Part shown: in pieces, positions 42,392-52,235 of the stretch
Numbering within the stretch: the first letter of the stretch is position 1
How the letters are laid out: each line of letters opens with the position of its first letter
Source of the DNA: Filimonas sp.
Lineage (GTDB): Bacteria > Bacteroidota > Bacteroidia > Chitinophagales > Chitinophagaceae
Assembly: GCA_017306865.1 (NCBI GenBank)
Contig: JAFKHH010000014.1
Coordinates: 124,001-188,000 of the forward strand
Direction of reading: 5' to 3'
Length of the DNA: 64,000 nt
Notes under the pieces: model-generated
Databases searched by the model: none
Told to the model about the DNA's origin: nothing
Seen by the model: the letters and a program-made list of their open reading frames with translations, nothing else
Program-made: the position numbers and the translations under genes

Positions 42392-43531
42392 TTACTGTGC
42401 CAATTTTACTTTCTTTAGTTCTGATCCGTTCCTTATTTCATCTGAAGCAACTTTCACTAGCTTATCTTCTGGTTTTAAATCGCCATATATCTCGACCTTG
42501 CCGTCAGCCTCACGTCCTTTCTTTACATCTACCCATTCTGCTTTATTGTTTATAACGCGGATAACAAATACTTTTTCCGTAGAGTTAACCAGTGCGCTTT
42601 TAGGTATAATGAAAGTACTATCCTGCGCAGGTAATGGAAGGCTTACTTCTGATACCATGCCCGGCAGTAATTTTTTATTATCGTTGAATACGTCCATTTC
42701 CACGCGCTCTGCACGCAGGCGGCTATCCAGCGCACCAGCCATACGTTTTATTTTGGCTGTAAACTTTTCGTTTGGCAATGCTTTTACAGTGAATGCAACT
42801 GTGGTTGTATTAGCCAGCAAAGAAGTATATGCTTCAGGTACCGAGATTACAAGACGTAATCTTTTTTGCTCCTGCAATGTAAACAAGGGCAATTCAGAAC
42901 CTTTACCTGCCGGGCCTACATAGGCGCCCGGGTTTGCATTACGTGAACTGATCACGCCGCTGAATGGCGCACGTATCTGTAAATAGTTCCTGGTGTCTGC
43001 TACTTCTTTGTAAGATGATTTGGCTGCTTCCAACTGTGCATAGTCTGCATTCTTTTTAGCGAGTGCCTGGTCAAGATCATTTTGAGAAACTGTGCCCGGT
43101 GTTTTACTGGTTTCAAACAAGCGATCATACAATGCTTTGCTTGCATAATAAACAGCTTCCTGCGCTTTCAGCCTTGACTCTGCTGCTGCTAGTTGAGAAT
43201 TTAGTTCCGGTGCTTCCATAGTAGCCAAGAGTTGTCCCTGGCTTACTGCGGAACCTACATCTGCATTCAGGCTTTTTACAAAGCTGCTTACTTTAGCATA
43301 TAGGTCTACCTGCTGGTAGGCAATCAATTCGCCCGGCAATTGTAAGGATGAAGATAACCTGCCTTTTGCAACAGGCACTATCTCTTGCGCAGGCGCTTCT
43401 GCTTCTGTTTTATGCTCGTCTTCTTTGTCTTTAGCGCCGGAAGAAGAGCAACTGTTCAGAGATGCAACCATTGCAAATGCCATACTGCATACTATAGCAC
43501 TGCGGGATATATTATTTACTATGCGGTTCAT
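42392..43531 (-). CDS. RND efflux periplasmic adaptor (membrane fusion protein)
   Basis: A 379-residue periplasmic lipoprotein linking an RND pump to the outer-membrane channel. The lipobox is LNSCSS after a hydrophobic segment. The HlyD/AcrA blocks are VDLYAKVSSFVKSLNADVGSAVSQGQLL (lipoyl half), a long coiled-coil hairpin (SQLAAAESRLKAQEAVYYAS), and IRAPFSGVISSRNANPGAYV (second lipoyl half). Start: ATG at 43529-43531 gives the lipoprotein leader and overlaps the end of the pump gene by 20 bases. Third gene of the tolC-pump-adaptor operon. Confidence 0.92.
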   Translation of the reverse strand: MNRIVNNISRSAIVCSMAFAMVASLNSCSSSGAKDKEDEHKTEAEAPAQEIVPVAKGRLSSSLQLPGELIAYQQVDLYAKVSSFVKSLNADVGSAVSQGQLLATMEAPELNSQLAAAESRLKAQEAVYYASKALYDRLFETSKTPGTVSQNDLDQALAKKNADYAQLEAAKSSYKEVADTRNYLQIRAPFSGVISSRNANPGAYVGPAGKGSELPLFTLQEQKRLRLVISVPEAYTSLLANTTTVAFTVKALPNEKFTAKIKRMAGALDSRLRAERVEMDVFNDNKKLLPGMVSEVSLPLPAQDSTFIIPKSALVNSTEKVFVIRVINNKAEWVDVKKGREADGKVEIYGDLKPEDKLVKVASDEIRNGSELKKVKLAQ

Positions 43532-46500
43532 ACAATGATGGTATATAGTGTTTACTTTCTTTGTCTTCAGGATCAAGAGATACGGAATCGGTAGATGTTT
43601 TGCCTTGTACCCATGAGAATACTAAGGGCAATATGAATAATGCTGCAAAGGTAGATGCTATAAGCCCTCCGATTACAGCGCGGCCTAATGGAGCAGCCTG
43701 GTCGCCACCTTCTCCAAGACCGGAAGCCATAGGGATCATACCTACCACCATTGCAACGCTTGTCATCAGGATGGGGCGGAGACGTAATGAAGCGGCTTCT
43801 TTTGCAGAGGCAATAGCGTTACCATTATGCTTCCGCAAATGTTCTGCATTGGTGATGAGCAAGACTGAGTTGGCAATGGAGACCCCGACCGACATGATCA
43901 TTCCCATGTAAGATTGCAGGTTCAATGTAGAACCGGTCAGCATAAGTATGGCCAATGATCCAACCAATACGGCGGGTACTGTGGATAGTACCACAAAGGA
44001 TACTTTGAATGACTGGAAGTTAGCCGCCAGCATAAGGAAGATCACTATTACAGCCGTTAACAAACCTGTTTGTAAACTGTTTAATGTCTCTGTTAGTGTC
44101 TGGCTTAACCCTTTTGCTTCTATCGTCATACCACGCGGTGCGTCGCCTAATGACTTAAGCGCTTTCTCTACCTCATCTGTTGCTTTACCTAAATCTACTT
44201 TGTTAAGGTTTGCTGTAACAGACATGTATGGTATGGCGCCTATATTGTCATTCTCGCCATAAGTAGTATCATATTGCAGTGTAGCAACATCGCCCAGCAC
44301 AGGACGTGCAGCATTTTTTATTACCGGAATCTCACTCATGTCATTAAGACTACTCATTTTATTCTCCGGTATCTGCACCTGTACGTTGTAGCTCAATCCT
44401 ACTTTTTCATCTAACCACACATTCTTCTCTGTATAGCGGCTGGATGATGTAGAGGCGATCAGCGAACGGGAAATATCATTAATGTCTACACCTAACTGCG
44501 AAGCACGCGTTCTGTCAATATTGATATTGATCGCAGGGTATTTGATCGGTTGCCCTAACTGCACATCGCGCAGGTAACTGATCTGTTTCAGTTTAGCGAT
44601 CACTTTATTGGCATACTCCTCGTTTTGCTTTTTATTCTTGCCTGCTATTCTTACTTCTATAGGTGTAGGTGAGCCCTGGCTCAAAATTTTATCTGTAAGC
44701 TCGATCGGCTCAAATGAAAGTTTTACATCAGGCAAAGCTTCTTTCATTTTGTTCCTGAATTTCTCTTTCAGATCATCCAGGTTTACTTTGTAATCTTCTT
44801 TCAATGCCACCTGCAATACACCCTCCTGCGGCCCGCTCATAAACAGGTAGATGGGGCTGGTAGAGAATTGTGACGGATGGGCGCCTACAAAGGCAGATGT
44901 TACAGAAATATTTTCTTTGCCTACAATGCCATTCAATACGTCCAGTGCTTTCAGCATTTTCTCTTCTGTACGCTCCAGTCTTGTTCCGTCTGTTGCGCGC
45001 AATCTTACCTGGAACTGCCCGGAATTATTCTTAGGCAATACATCACGGCCGATGGTATTTAATAATAATACGGTTAAGCCACATGCGACTACTATATATA
45101 CAATAACAATCGGCTTCCTGTACGGTATTACTCTGTTGATGAAGCGCATAAACCTGTTACGGAATTTTTCAAACGCAGTTACTTTACCGTCTGCATTGAA
45201 GTCTTCGCGTTCTGCCAATACTTTTTTCTGATCCCAGGTATCCGCTTCTGAATCTGCAGTAAGCCCGGCTTCTTTAAACTCCTGCTCATCTGTTTTTTCT
45301 TTACCATGGTGGCTTTTCATTAACCAGTTTGCCATGATCGGCACAAAAGTTTGTGCAAGGAAGTAGGATACGATCATGGAGAATGCTATAGCCAAAGCCA
45401 ATGGCAGGAATAATGCGCCGGGAATACCTTTCATGGTAAAAGCAGGAGCAAATACCGCGAGGATACAGAAAAGAATGAGCAACTTAGGAAAGGCGATCTC
45501 TTTACACGCATCCCATATTGCAAGCGCTTTGGGTTTGTGCATCGCCATGTGTTGGTGTATGTTCTCTATGGTCACCGTGGACTCATCGACGAGAATGCCT
45601 ATGGCCAGGGAAAGGCCACTCAGTGTCATGATGTTGATCGTCTGGTGAAACAGGTACAGGAATAAAACACCAGCTATAATGGACGTAGGTATCGTTAATA
45701 TTACAATCAATGCACCACGCGCATCACCAAGGAACAAGAGCACCATCAGGCCTGTAAGTATTGCACCAATAGCACCTTCACTTAGCAGGCTTTTTACAGA
45801 GTTCATCACATACACGGACTGATCAAACTCATAAGATAGCTTCACATCTTCCGGCAACAATGCCTGGAAACGCGGAATTGCTTTTTTCAGATTCTGCACC
45901 ACTTCCCATGTAGAAGCATCTGCTGATTTGGTGATTGGTAAATAGATAGAACGTTTACCATTTACCAACGCATAACTGCTTGTAATGTCTGCACCATCTT
46001 CTACAGTGGCCACATCTTTCAGTGTAAGACTTTGCACACTGCCTTTGAACAAGGGAATGTTTTCAAAATCTTTAACTGTCTTTATGGTTGTATTGGTAGG
46101 TGTGATGTAGTTGATGTCTCCTACCCTTACGTTACCGGACGGTGTAGACTGGTTATTGATGCGTAATGCTTCCACTAACTGATCGGGCGTCATGTCGTGC
46201 GAGCGGAGCAATTCGGGATCTGCTTTGATGACGATGGTACGTGTGTTACCACCAAACGGAGCTGGTGAGATCAAACCGGGAATAGATGTAAACGAAGAAC
46301 GTACATAGATGTTCGCCATATCCATCAACTCATTGTTTGACCTTGTGGCACTGCTTAGTACCAACTGTCCTACTGGTAAAGTAGATGCGTCGAAGCGTAT
46401 AATAAAGGGTGGCTGCGAGCCAGGCGGAAAAATTGCCTGCGCTCTGTTGGAGAATGCAGACACTTCCGCCGCAGCCTGCGCCATATTGGTGCCTTCGTAA

Positions 46501-46784
46501 AAGGTTAGCTTAAGCAATGAGAGGCCTTGTATATTTTTTGTTTCAATACTTTTTACACCAGACACATACAACAAGAGGTTCACGTATTGCTTACCAAAGT
46601 AAGCTTCCATCTGGTTTGGCGTAAAACCACCATAGGGGTGGGAAATATAAATTACCGGGAGATTGAGGTCTGGGAAGATATCCACTTTGATATTGCGCAC
46701 TGCGTTGATACCAAAGAAGAACAAGCCTGCCACCAATACCAGGATGCTGATCGGTTTTCTTAATGCGCTTCTGATTAATCCCAT
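43512..46784 (-). CDS. RND-family efflux pump (AcrB/CzcA type)
   Basis: A 1090-residue inner-membrane proton-driven exporter with 12 membrane helices and two large periplasmic loops. The proton-relay segment of helix 4 reads LSLAIGILVDESTVTIENI, with Asp-Glu as in metal-type CzcA pumps and not AcrB Asp-Asp. The DVLPKNNSGQFQVRLRATDGTRLE block opens the second half. In the cytoplasmic loop between helices 6 and 7 (45168-45203) lies DFNADGKVTAFE, which fits an EF-hand calcium loop. Substrate unknown. Preceded by tolC, followed by the adaptor. Confidence 0.94.
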   Translation of the reverse strand: MGLIRSALRKPISILVLVAGLFFFGINAVRNIKVDIFPDLNLPVIYISHPYGGFTPNQMEAYFGKQYVNLLLYVSGVKSIETKNIQGLSLLKLTFYEGTNMAQAAAEVSAFSNRAQAIFPPGSQPPFIIRFDASTLPVGQLVLSSATRSNNELMDMANIYVRSSFTSIPGLISPAPFGGNTRTIVIKADPELLRSHDMTPDQLVEALRINNQSTPSGNVRVGDINYITPTNTTIKTVKDFENIPLFKGSVQSLTLKDVATVEDGADITSSYALVNGKRSIYLPITKSADASTWEVVQNLKKAIPRFQALLPEDVKLSYEFDQSVYVMNSVKSLLSEGAIGAILTGLMVLLFLGDARGALIVILTIPTSIIAGVLFLYLFHQTINIMTLSGLSLAIGILVDESTVTIENIHQHMAMHKPKALAIWDACKEIAFPKLLILFCILAVFAPAFTMKGIPGALFLPLALAIAFSMIVSYFLAQTFVPIMANWLMKSHHGKEKTDEQEFKEAGLTADSEADTWDQKKVLAEREDFNADGKVTAFEKFRNRFMRFINRVIPYRKPIVIVYIVVACGLTVLLLNTIGRDVLPKNNSGQFQVRLRATDGTRLERTEEKMLKALDVLNGIVGKENISVTSAFVGAHPSQFSTSPIYLFMSGPQEGVLQVALKEDYKVNLDDLKEKFRNKMKEALPDVKLSFEPIELTDKILSQGSPTPIEVRIAGKNKKQNEEYANKVIAKLKQISYLRDVQLGQPIKYPAININIDRTRASQLGVDINDISRSLIASTSSSRYTEKNVWLDEKVGLSYNVQVQIPENKMSSLNDMSEIPVIKNAARPVLGDVATLQYDTTYGENDNIGAIPYMSVTANLNKVDLGKATDEVEKALKSLGDAPRGMTIEAKGLSQTLTETLNSLQTGLLTAVIVIFLMLAANFQSFKVSFVVLSTVPAVLVGSLAILMLTGSTLNLQSYMGMIMSVGVSIANSVLLITNAEHLRKHNGNAIASAKEAASLRLRPILMTSVAMVVGMIPMASGLGEGGDQAAPLGRAVIGGLIASTFAALFILPLVFSWVQGKTSTDSVSLDPEDKESKHYIPSLYEPHSK

Positions 46785-46804
46785 ATATCTTGATGCTTGA
46801 ATTA

Positions 46805-46903
46805 GCGTATTTGAAATTTGAGATTTAAGATTTGAAATTCTTTGCGATCAACATACTTGAGTAATAGGCAATCATCTCAAATATCAAATTTCAAATCTCA
46901 AAT
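46805..46903. repeat. Family A inverted repeat between tolC and pump genes
   Basis: TTTGAAATTTGAGATTTAAG on the left mirrors CTCAAATATCAAATTTCAAA on the right around a centre of about 40 bases. The right arm runs into the tolC stop region. Confidence 0.65.
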
Positions 46904-46906
46904 TTT

Positions 46907-48313
46907 TTAGAACTGATTTATAAACAACCCAAAATCGCCTGTGGCTGCTGCTCTTAATAACAGTGCCTGCCATACGTTGCTATATGCAATATCCCTGTCT
47001 GTTTCTGCCCTGTTGAGTGCATACAATGTTTGTGTTACGTCTACGATATTGCTCAGTCCGTTTTTATACAAGACTGTTTTTTGCAAGTACGCATCAGATG
47101 CAGACTTTAATTGTATGGGCGCTTCCATGTAGTTGGATACTGCGTTTTTAATCTTTGTATCAGAGAGTATTTCCTGGTCGTGCAAGCGCTGGTCTATTAC
47201 TTCATATTCATCTGCCATAGCACGGGAGCGGAGTTTCTGTGCATTCACCTGTTGCTTTACACGCAATGGACTTGTGAGGTTCCAGATCATACCGAGACCC
47301 ACCAAATAATTGGTACGCATTGGATTAACGCCATCCCAATAGTTGTGTGTAAATGCGCCTGTATTTAATGCACCGTAGTCGTTATCAAAACCGGAGCCTC
47401 TACCCTGCAACACACCAAAGAGTGAGAAGGTAGGATAGTTGAATGTTTTGAAATATTTCACCTGTTCATCACTTGTAAGAATACGATCGTGATAGAATTT
47501 TAAAAGCGGATGATCTTCATGTTTTACTGCTACAGAATCATACAGCGACACGGGAATGCGTGTTATAAAAACAGTGTCGAGGCTGAAGTCTACCGGTGGT
47601 ACGCCCATTAGCTGTGCTAACTGATTTGCTTGCTCTTGTGCATTATCTATCGCTCTTGTAAGCGATAGTCTTGCATTGGATACTTCCGCATTGGAGAGTG
47701 AAGAGTCTACACCTGCGTTCAGGCCTGTCTTTACACGCGCTACAACTACATCGCGCAGGTTGCTTGCACGTGCAAGGTTATCTTGTTGCGATTTTACAAT
47801 ACGTTGTGCTGCCAATAAGTTGAGATAAGCTGCTGCTACTCTTACTTCGTGCTGAAACTTTTCCTGCTGCAGATCACTAACATCTGTTTGTAATAATGTT
47901 TGTGATACTTTGATCTTTTCTTTAGCACGTCCAAAGGAATAGAAATCCCAGTTGATGTTGGTCAGATACAATGCGCCAAATGCTGAGTTCCAGTTCTGTG
48001 AGGCTAGCGCCGGCCCTGAAGAGGCGGTACTTAACCCTTTGTAACCATACAATGGGCCTGTTTGCCCGTTAACAGTACCATAATCCTGCTGCAGAGAGAC
48101 ACTCAGGTCGGGTAAATATTCGCGTTCGCTTAATTTAACACTTGCTTTAGACGCATTTACATAATTTGCCTTCGCTTTGATTGTCCCATAATTATTTAGA
48201 GCTGTCTGTATTGCATCTTTCAAACTCAATACATGCTGACTATTCGCCTTCTGAAGTAAACCTGCTGTTGCAAATAACATTAATACTAAACGGGAGAAGT
48301 AATTTCTACTCAT
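46907..48313 (-). CDS. TolC-family outer-membrane channel
   Basis: A 468-residue outer-membrane efflux protein. The signal peptide is MSRNYFSRLVLMLFATAGLLQKANSQ. Two OEP repeats of long helices are visible (about 30-220 and 250-460), with LSLKDAIQTALNNYGTIKAK at the start and AYLQKTVLYKNGLSNIVDVTQTLYALNRAETDRDIAYSNVWQALL at the end. ATG at 48311-48313 is chosen because it begins the signal peptide. It is the first gene of the efflux operon and is divergent from a LysR regulator. Confidence 0.92.
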   Translation of the reverse strand: MSRNYFSRLVLMLFATAGLLQKANSQHVLSLKDAIQTALNNYGTIKAKANYVNASKASVKLSEREYLPDLSVSLQQDYGTVNGQTGPLYGYKGLSTASSGPALASQNWNSAFGALYLTNINWDFYSFGRAKEKIKVSQTLLQTDVSDLQQEKFQHEVRVAAAYLNLLAAQRIVKSQQDNLARASNLRDVVVARVKTGLNAGVDSSLSNAEVSNARLSLTRAIDNAQEQANQLAQLMGVPPVDFSLDTVFITRIPVSLYDSVAVKHEDHPLLKFYHDRILTSDEQVKYFKTFNYPTFSLFGVLQGRGSGFDNDYGALNTGAFTHNYWDGVNPMRTNYLVGLGMIWNLTSPLRVKQQVNAQKLRSRAMADEYEVIDQRLHDQEILSDTKIKNAVSNYMEAPIQLKSASDAYLQKTVLYKNGLSNIVDVTQTLYALNRAETDRDIAYSNVWQALLLRAAATGDFGLFINQF

Positions 48314-48364
48314 AACGAAGGATAATGCTTTTACCATTGGAAGAACAAATGTAGCCTGAGTTTA

Positions 48365-48414
48365 GTATGAATAAAATGAATTATTTTTGACCCAATCATT
48401 AAAATCCTTCATAC
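48365..48414 (+). promoter_or_regulatory. LysR/tolC divergent control region
   Basis: TATTTTTG (48382-48389) is a -7 element for the LysR gene. GTATGAA (48365-48371) and TTCATAC (48408-48414, touching the ATG) form an inverted repeat around it and could be a LysR binding site. Confidence 0.4.
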
Positions 48415-49341
48415 ATGAATATTGGCATCCATCATTTTAAGCTTGTAAAAAGCATTGTAAAAGAGGGTACTTTAACTAAAGCAGCAGAGGCGCTATTCCT
48501 TACGCAGTCTGCCTTAAGCCATCAATTGAAGGAGCTGGAAAAAGAGATTGGTTCAGAGATCTTTTACCGTCGTGGCAAGAAGCTGGAATTATCCAGTGAA
48601 GGGGTACGCTTCTTATGCAGTGCTGACAAAATTTTAACAGAACTTAAATCTTTAGAGACGGACATAAGAAGCCTGCAAGAAGGTGAGACTGGCTCTATAA
48701 AGATCATTACACAGTGTTATACTGCTTATCACTGGTTGCCACGCATTATTAAGTATTACCAGAAAGTAAGCCCTGGTATAGACATACGTGTAGCATCTGC
48801 TGCTACATCTTCTCCATTGGAATATCTATTAAAGGGCGATCTTGATGTAGCCATTGTACGTAATAAGATAGATAACCCACAAATAGATTACGAACCTATC
48901 TTCCAGGATAAGCTATATGCCATCATTTCCAATGAGCATAAGCTTGCGAAGAAGAAAACTATTTCTATTTCAGACTTTGAGGGAGAGGAATTATTTCTCC
49001 ATTTTACGGATCCATCTTCCGGCAACATACCGGTAATAGAAGTATTGCTGCGTGCGCAACAAGTGAAGCCTAAACATTTGCATCGTATACACTATACAGA
49101 TGCAATAGTAGAAATGGTAAATGCAAATCTTGGTGTTACGGTAATGGCAGACTGGATTGTACGCCCTTATCTGAAAACAAAAGACATTGTCGCTATTCCT
49201 CTACCAGCCCAGGTTGCAAGCCGTACGTGGTATGCAGCAACATGTAAACGAAACTTGCCGATCATTAAATTTTTAGATTGCCTGAAACATCAGTTTGCAA
49301 AGATGACAATGAATGAGCAAGCGCCGATAATGGTGAATTGA
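48415..49341 (+). CDS. LysR-family transcriptional regulator
   Basis: A 308-residue DNA-binding regulator, sequence closest in style to MetR-like proteins. The winged helix is at residues 4-62 (HHFKLVKSIVKEGTLTKAAEALFLTQSALSHQLKELEKEIGSEIFYRRGKKLELSSEG). The effector domain follows (about 92-300; GSIKIITQCYTAYHWLPRIIKYYQKVSPGIDI). It probably controls the divergent efflux operon in response to an unknown small molecule. Confidence 0.92.
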   Translation: MNIGIHHFKLVKSIVKEGTLTKAAEALFLTQSALSHQLKELEKEIGSEIFYRRGKKLELSSEGVRFLCSADKILTELKSLETDIRSLQEGETGSIKIITQCYTAYHWLPRIIKYYQKVSPGIDIRVASAATSSPLEYLLKGDLDVAIVRNKIDNPQIDYEPIFQDKLYAIISNEHKLAKKKTISISDFEGEELFLHFTDPSSGNIPVIEVLLRAQQVKPKHLHRIHYTDAIVEMVNANLGVTVMADWIVRPYLKTKDIVAIPLPAQVASRTWYAATCKRNLPIIKFLDCLKHQFAKMTMNEQAPIMVN

Positions 49342-49384
49342 TTTGAGATGTTCCATTTTAAATATCAAATTTCAAATCTCAAAT
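49340..49384. repeat. Family A words
   Basis: GATTTGAGATGTTCC and AAATATCAAATTTCAAATCT face each other closely after the LysR stop. Confidence 0.5.
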
Positions 49385-49385
49385 T

Positions 49386-49416
49386 AAAAAAGGCTTTGTG
49401 ATTACAAAGCCTTTTT
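49386..49416 (+). terminator. Terminator of the LysR gene
   Basis: AAAAAGGCTTTGT (49387-49399) and ACAAAGCCTTTTT (49404-49416) form a perfect 13-bp stem with a GATT loop. Confidence 0.88.
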
Positions 49417-49733
49417 CATTTTTATCAGTAAAAACAATTAAACAATATAACAGTGTAATAATTGTGTTTTTCATTGTGCCAGACGGGAGCAGGTCTTATT
49501 TTTAAATTATCGCCTGCTACCGACTGGTCTTTCATAATTAGCAATGCAAACATATCGCATATCATTCATTCGCGCTTTCGCAAAAAGGAAAAGAAATTGT
49601 TAAGCTTGTTGATCGTGAATCGTGAGACGACAATCGTGAATAAGCTTTTCTATATCTCTGTGGCCTTTGCGTTATTGTATCGAAAAGAACGCAAAGAACA
49701 CAGAGATCACACTCACAACTGACTACTCACTAC
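49417..49733. repeat. Gene-free stretch with family F, H and C words
   Basis: A family F copy (CGTGAGACGACAATCGTGAA, near 49619-49640) is followed by a family H hairpin CTCTGTGGCCTTTGCGTT / AACGCAAAGAACACAGAG near 49657-49707, then a family C copy (ACTCACAACTGACTACTCAC) that reaches the MFS stop. Confidence 0.55.
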
Positions 49734-51236
49734 TCACAAACTACGTTTACGAAATACGAAGAAACTTATTACTGATATAATACAAACACCTGCGCCACTA
49801 TACAGCATAATATCTTTAAATGCATGCACCAATGCTTGTGTAATAACTTCATCTATAGCAATAGCAGGCGAAGAGATAGACAGTTCAGATAATACTTTAG
49901 TATCACCACCAGCAATTTTACCTGATATAGTTAAAAGTTGTTCTTTACTTACTTGCGTACCTATATTAACATACATATAAGAGAAAATAGCGTAAACAAA
50001 TAATTGTCCCATAATAGCGATGTTGAATGCGAGTGTGATTAATCGTGCGCTGATGTCTATACCTGATGCCATACCTGCTCGATCTGGAGATACCGAACCC
50101 GTTGTTGTGTTGGTAGTAGGCGTGTTGGTAATACCTAATCCGATGCCTGCAATTAGCATTCCTACTACTATTGTAATCCAATCCGATTTATTGCCATTAC
50201 ACCCGATCATCATTATGATAAAACCTATACCAATGATAAACAGCCCCAATGGGATTACAACTTTTGGCTGAAAACGCATAGAGAGTTTTTCTCCAACCGG
50301 AGGCATGAGTAAAGTTGGTAGTGTATATGCAAGCAGAAATATTCCGCAGGTGAATACGTCGTAGTGCAATGCTACCTGGAAGTAAATAGGAAGATAGATG
50401 ATGAAGGGCCAGAAACTAAAGTTCATGCCGATAGACCCGAAGATGGCACCTGAGAAGTTTGAAATTTTAAACACGGAGAAATCAAACATAGGTGCGCTAC
50501 TCTTTTTCTCTATTAATAAGAATAGCAGGAAGCTGATAATGGCTGCTGCAAGGATGGCTAGTGCGGATAAACTGAAAAAACCCAGATCTGCACCTTGTGT
50601 AATAAAGTAGGTAAGACAAAACACTGCAATAGACAATGTAACAATGCCCCACACGTCCAGCTTTTTTGCATTATGATCTTTAGATTCTTTTACGCTGCCG
50701 GTTATTAGCAGGATTGTAAGCACTGAGATTGGCACATGAATAAGAAATACCCAATGCCAGTTGGTAAGCTGCATGAGGCCGCTGCCTATGATGGGGCCAA
50801 AGCCAAGCCCTATACCTGTTAATACACCCCAGGCGGAAAATGCTTTTGCACGTTCTTTTCCATCCTGGAACTGGTTTGACAAAATAGCGATGGAACAGAT
50901 AAGCATTGCTCCCCCACCCATGCCTTGCAAAAAACGCCCAACGATCAGTAATGCTCCATTGGTTGCTATGCCGCATATAAGCGAGGTGATCCCAAATAGT
51001 ATTACGCTTACGATAAAGACTAATTTTCTCCCGTATTTATCTGCCAGCGTCCCTGTTGCCATTAGCACGGTTGTACAGGCAATGGTATAGGCATTCATTA
51101 CCCATTGCAGTTCTTTAAAATTCACGCCCAGTTTTTCTTCAAGGGTGGGTAGAATAACGGGCACACTCGATATTTCCAATCCAAACATCATTGCGGCCAA
51201 ACATGTTGCGATTAGTGCAACTGTACTTTTTTTCAT
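49734..51236 (-). CDS. MFS multidrug exporter, DHA2 (14-helix) type
   Basis: A 500-residue inner-membrane drug:H+ antiporter of the EmrB/QacA group with 14 hydrophobic helices. Motif A-like GTLADKYGRKLVF, motif C-like GIGLGFGPIIGSGLMQLTNWHWVFLIHVPISV and LQGMGGGAMLICSI are typical. It lacks a linked adaptor gene. It is divergent from an AraC-type regulator with a dyad in the gap, so its substrate probably acts as the inducer. ATG at 51234-51236. Confidence 0.9.
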   Translation of the reverse strand: MKKSTVALIATCLAAMMFGLEISSVPVILPTLEEKLGVNFKELQWVMNAYTIACTTVLMATGTLADKYGRKLVFIVSVILFGITSLICGIATNGALLIVGRFLQGMGGGAMLICSIAILSNQFQDGKERAKAFSAWGVLTGIGLGFGPIIGSGLMQLTNWHWVFLIHVPISVLTILLITGSVKESKDHNAKKLDVWGIVTLSIAVFCLTYFITQGADLGFFSLSALAILAAAIISFLLFLLIEKKSSAPMFDFSVFKISNFSGAIFGSIGMNFSFWPFIIYLPIYFQVALHYDVFTCGIFLLAYTLPTLLMPPVGEKLSMRFQPKVVIPLGLFIIGIGFIIMMIGCNGNKSDWITIVVGMLIAGIGLGITNTPTTNTTTGSVSPDRAGMASGIDISARLITLAFNIAIMGQLFVYAIFSYMYVNIGTQVSKEQLLTISGKIAGGDTKVLSELSISSPAIAIDEVITQALVHAFKDIMLYSGAGVCIISVISFFVFRKRSL

Positions 51237-51263
51237 CTTATGTTATGATTTGAACAACAAATT

Positions 51264-51293
51264 TGTACCGATTACAGATCATTTTCCGGTACA
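51264..51293. promoter_or_regulatory. Candidate AraC operator
   Basis: TGTACCG (51264-51270) and CGGTACA (51287-51293) form a perfect inverted repeat with 16 bases between them, inside the 86-base divergent gap. Confidence 0.45.
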
Positions 51294-51322
51294 TTTCTAT
51301 GATAAAAAGGTATTTTTACAGC

Positions 51323-52165
51323 ATGAAGCGAGAGAATATTCATCAGAACGTGGAGGTGCTTTATAAGAAGATGAAGGAATGTGCCTACCCGGTGCAGTTG
51401 ACTTTTTTCCAGATCACTTGTGTTATTTCCGGTACGGGTAACCTGAAGATAAATGGCAATACGGTCACTTACCATCCGGGACACATAATGCTGATGACGC
51501 CTAATGATCAGTACAATTTTGAGATAAAGAAGGAGACTGAATTTTTACTGGTCAAATTTGACCGGAATTATGTGCGTGAATTTAACTGGAAAACGGTTAA
51601 TTGTATTGAGTGTGTGTTATATCATGCAACGCACTTATCCAGTTGTGTATTGAAAAACAGCAGCGATATTCCGCTGGCCCACTCTATTGTACAAGCGCTC
51701 TTGCACGAAACACGTAATAAGGATAAATATAGTGACGACCTGATCACTCATTTTGTTAATGCGCTGATAACGATCATCTCACGAAACCTGACTAAGCTTG
51801 GCCCTACTGCTATACAAGATAGTGCAGATAATCGCATACAACAGATCATTGATTATATACAGGTGAACATTTATACACCTTCTGCAATTAAGGCTTCTGA
51901 AATAGCAAAGCGATTCGATATTTCAGAAACATATCTTGGCAGTTACTTTAAAAAACAGGCTGGTGAAACATTGCAGAATTTCATTAAGAATTTTAAGATC
52001 CGCCTGATCGAGCACCGGTTGAAATTTAGTGATATTCGTATAAATGAATTAGTGAGTGAGTTTGGGTTTTCAGATGAAAGTCATTTGAATAAATTTTTCA
52101 AAAGTAAGAAAGGTGTAAGCCTGACTACGTACAGAAAATTACAGGCACATTCAAAAGCATTTTAA
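51323..52165 (+). CDS. AraC-family transcriptional regulator
   Basis: A 280-residue regulator with an N-terminal cupin-like sensing domain (about 25-120; ISGTGNLKINGNTVTYHPGHIMLMTPND) and a C-terminal double helix-turn-helix (about 175-275; IKASEIAKRFDISETYLGSYFKKQAGETLQNFIKNFKIRLIEHRLKFSDIRINELVSEFGFSDESHLNKFFKSKKGVSLTTYR). Upstream in-frame starts exist (ATG 51299, TTG 51263), but they overlap the inverted repeat or a TATTTTTA promoter-like motif; ATG at 51323 is preferred. It likely controls the divergent MFS exporter. Confidence 0.88.
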   Translation: MKRENIHQNVEVLYKKMKECAYPVQLTFFQITCVISGTGNLKINGNTVTYHPGHIMLMTPNDQYNFEIKKETEFLLVKFDRNYVREFNWKTVNCIECVLYHATHLSSCVLKNSSDIPLAHSIVQALLHETRNKDKYSDDLITHFVNALITIISRNLTKLGPTAIQDSADNRIQQIIDYIQVNIYTPSAIKASEIAKRFDISETYLGSYFKKQAGETLQNFIKNFKIRLIEHRLKFSDIRINELVSEFGFSDESHLNKFFKSKKGVSLTTYRKLQAHSKAF

Positions 52166-52171
52166 ATAAAA

Positions 52172-52190
52172 AAGGCCGCAATGCGGCCTT
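52172..52190. terminator. Hairpin terminator
   Basis: AAGGCCGCA (52172-52180) and TGCGGCCTT (52182-52190) form the stem. The T run is better on the minus strand (TTTTTTATTT), so it may mainly end the TonB receptor transcript. Confidence 0.7.
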
Positions 52191-52235
52191 AATAGTTTTC
52201 ACCGGGGAGACGGAGAGAGCGGGGAGTTATAAAGT

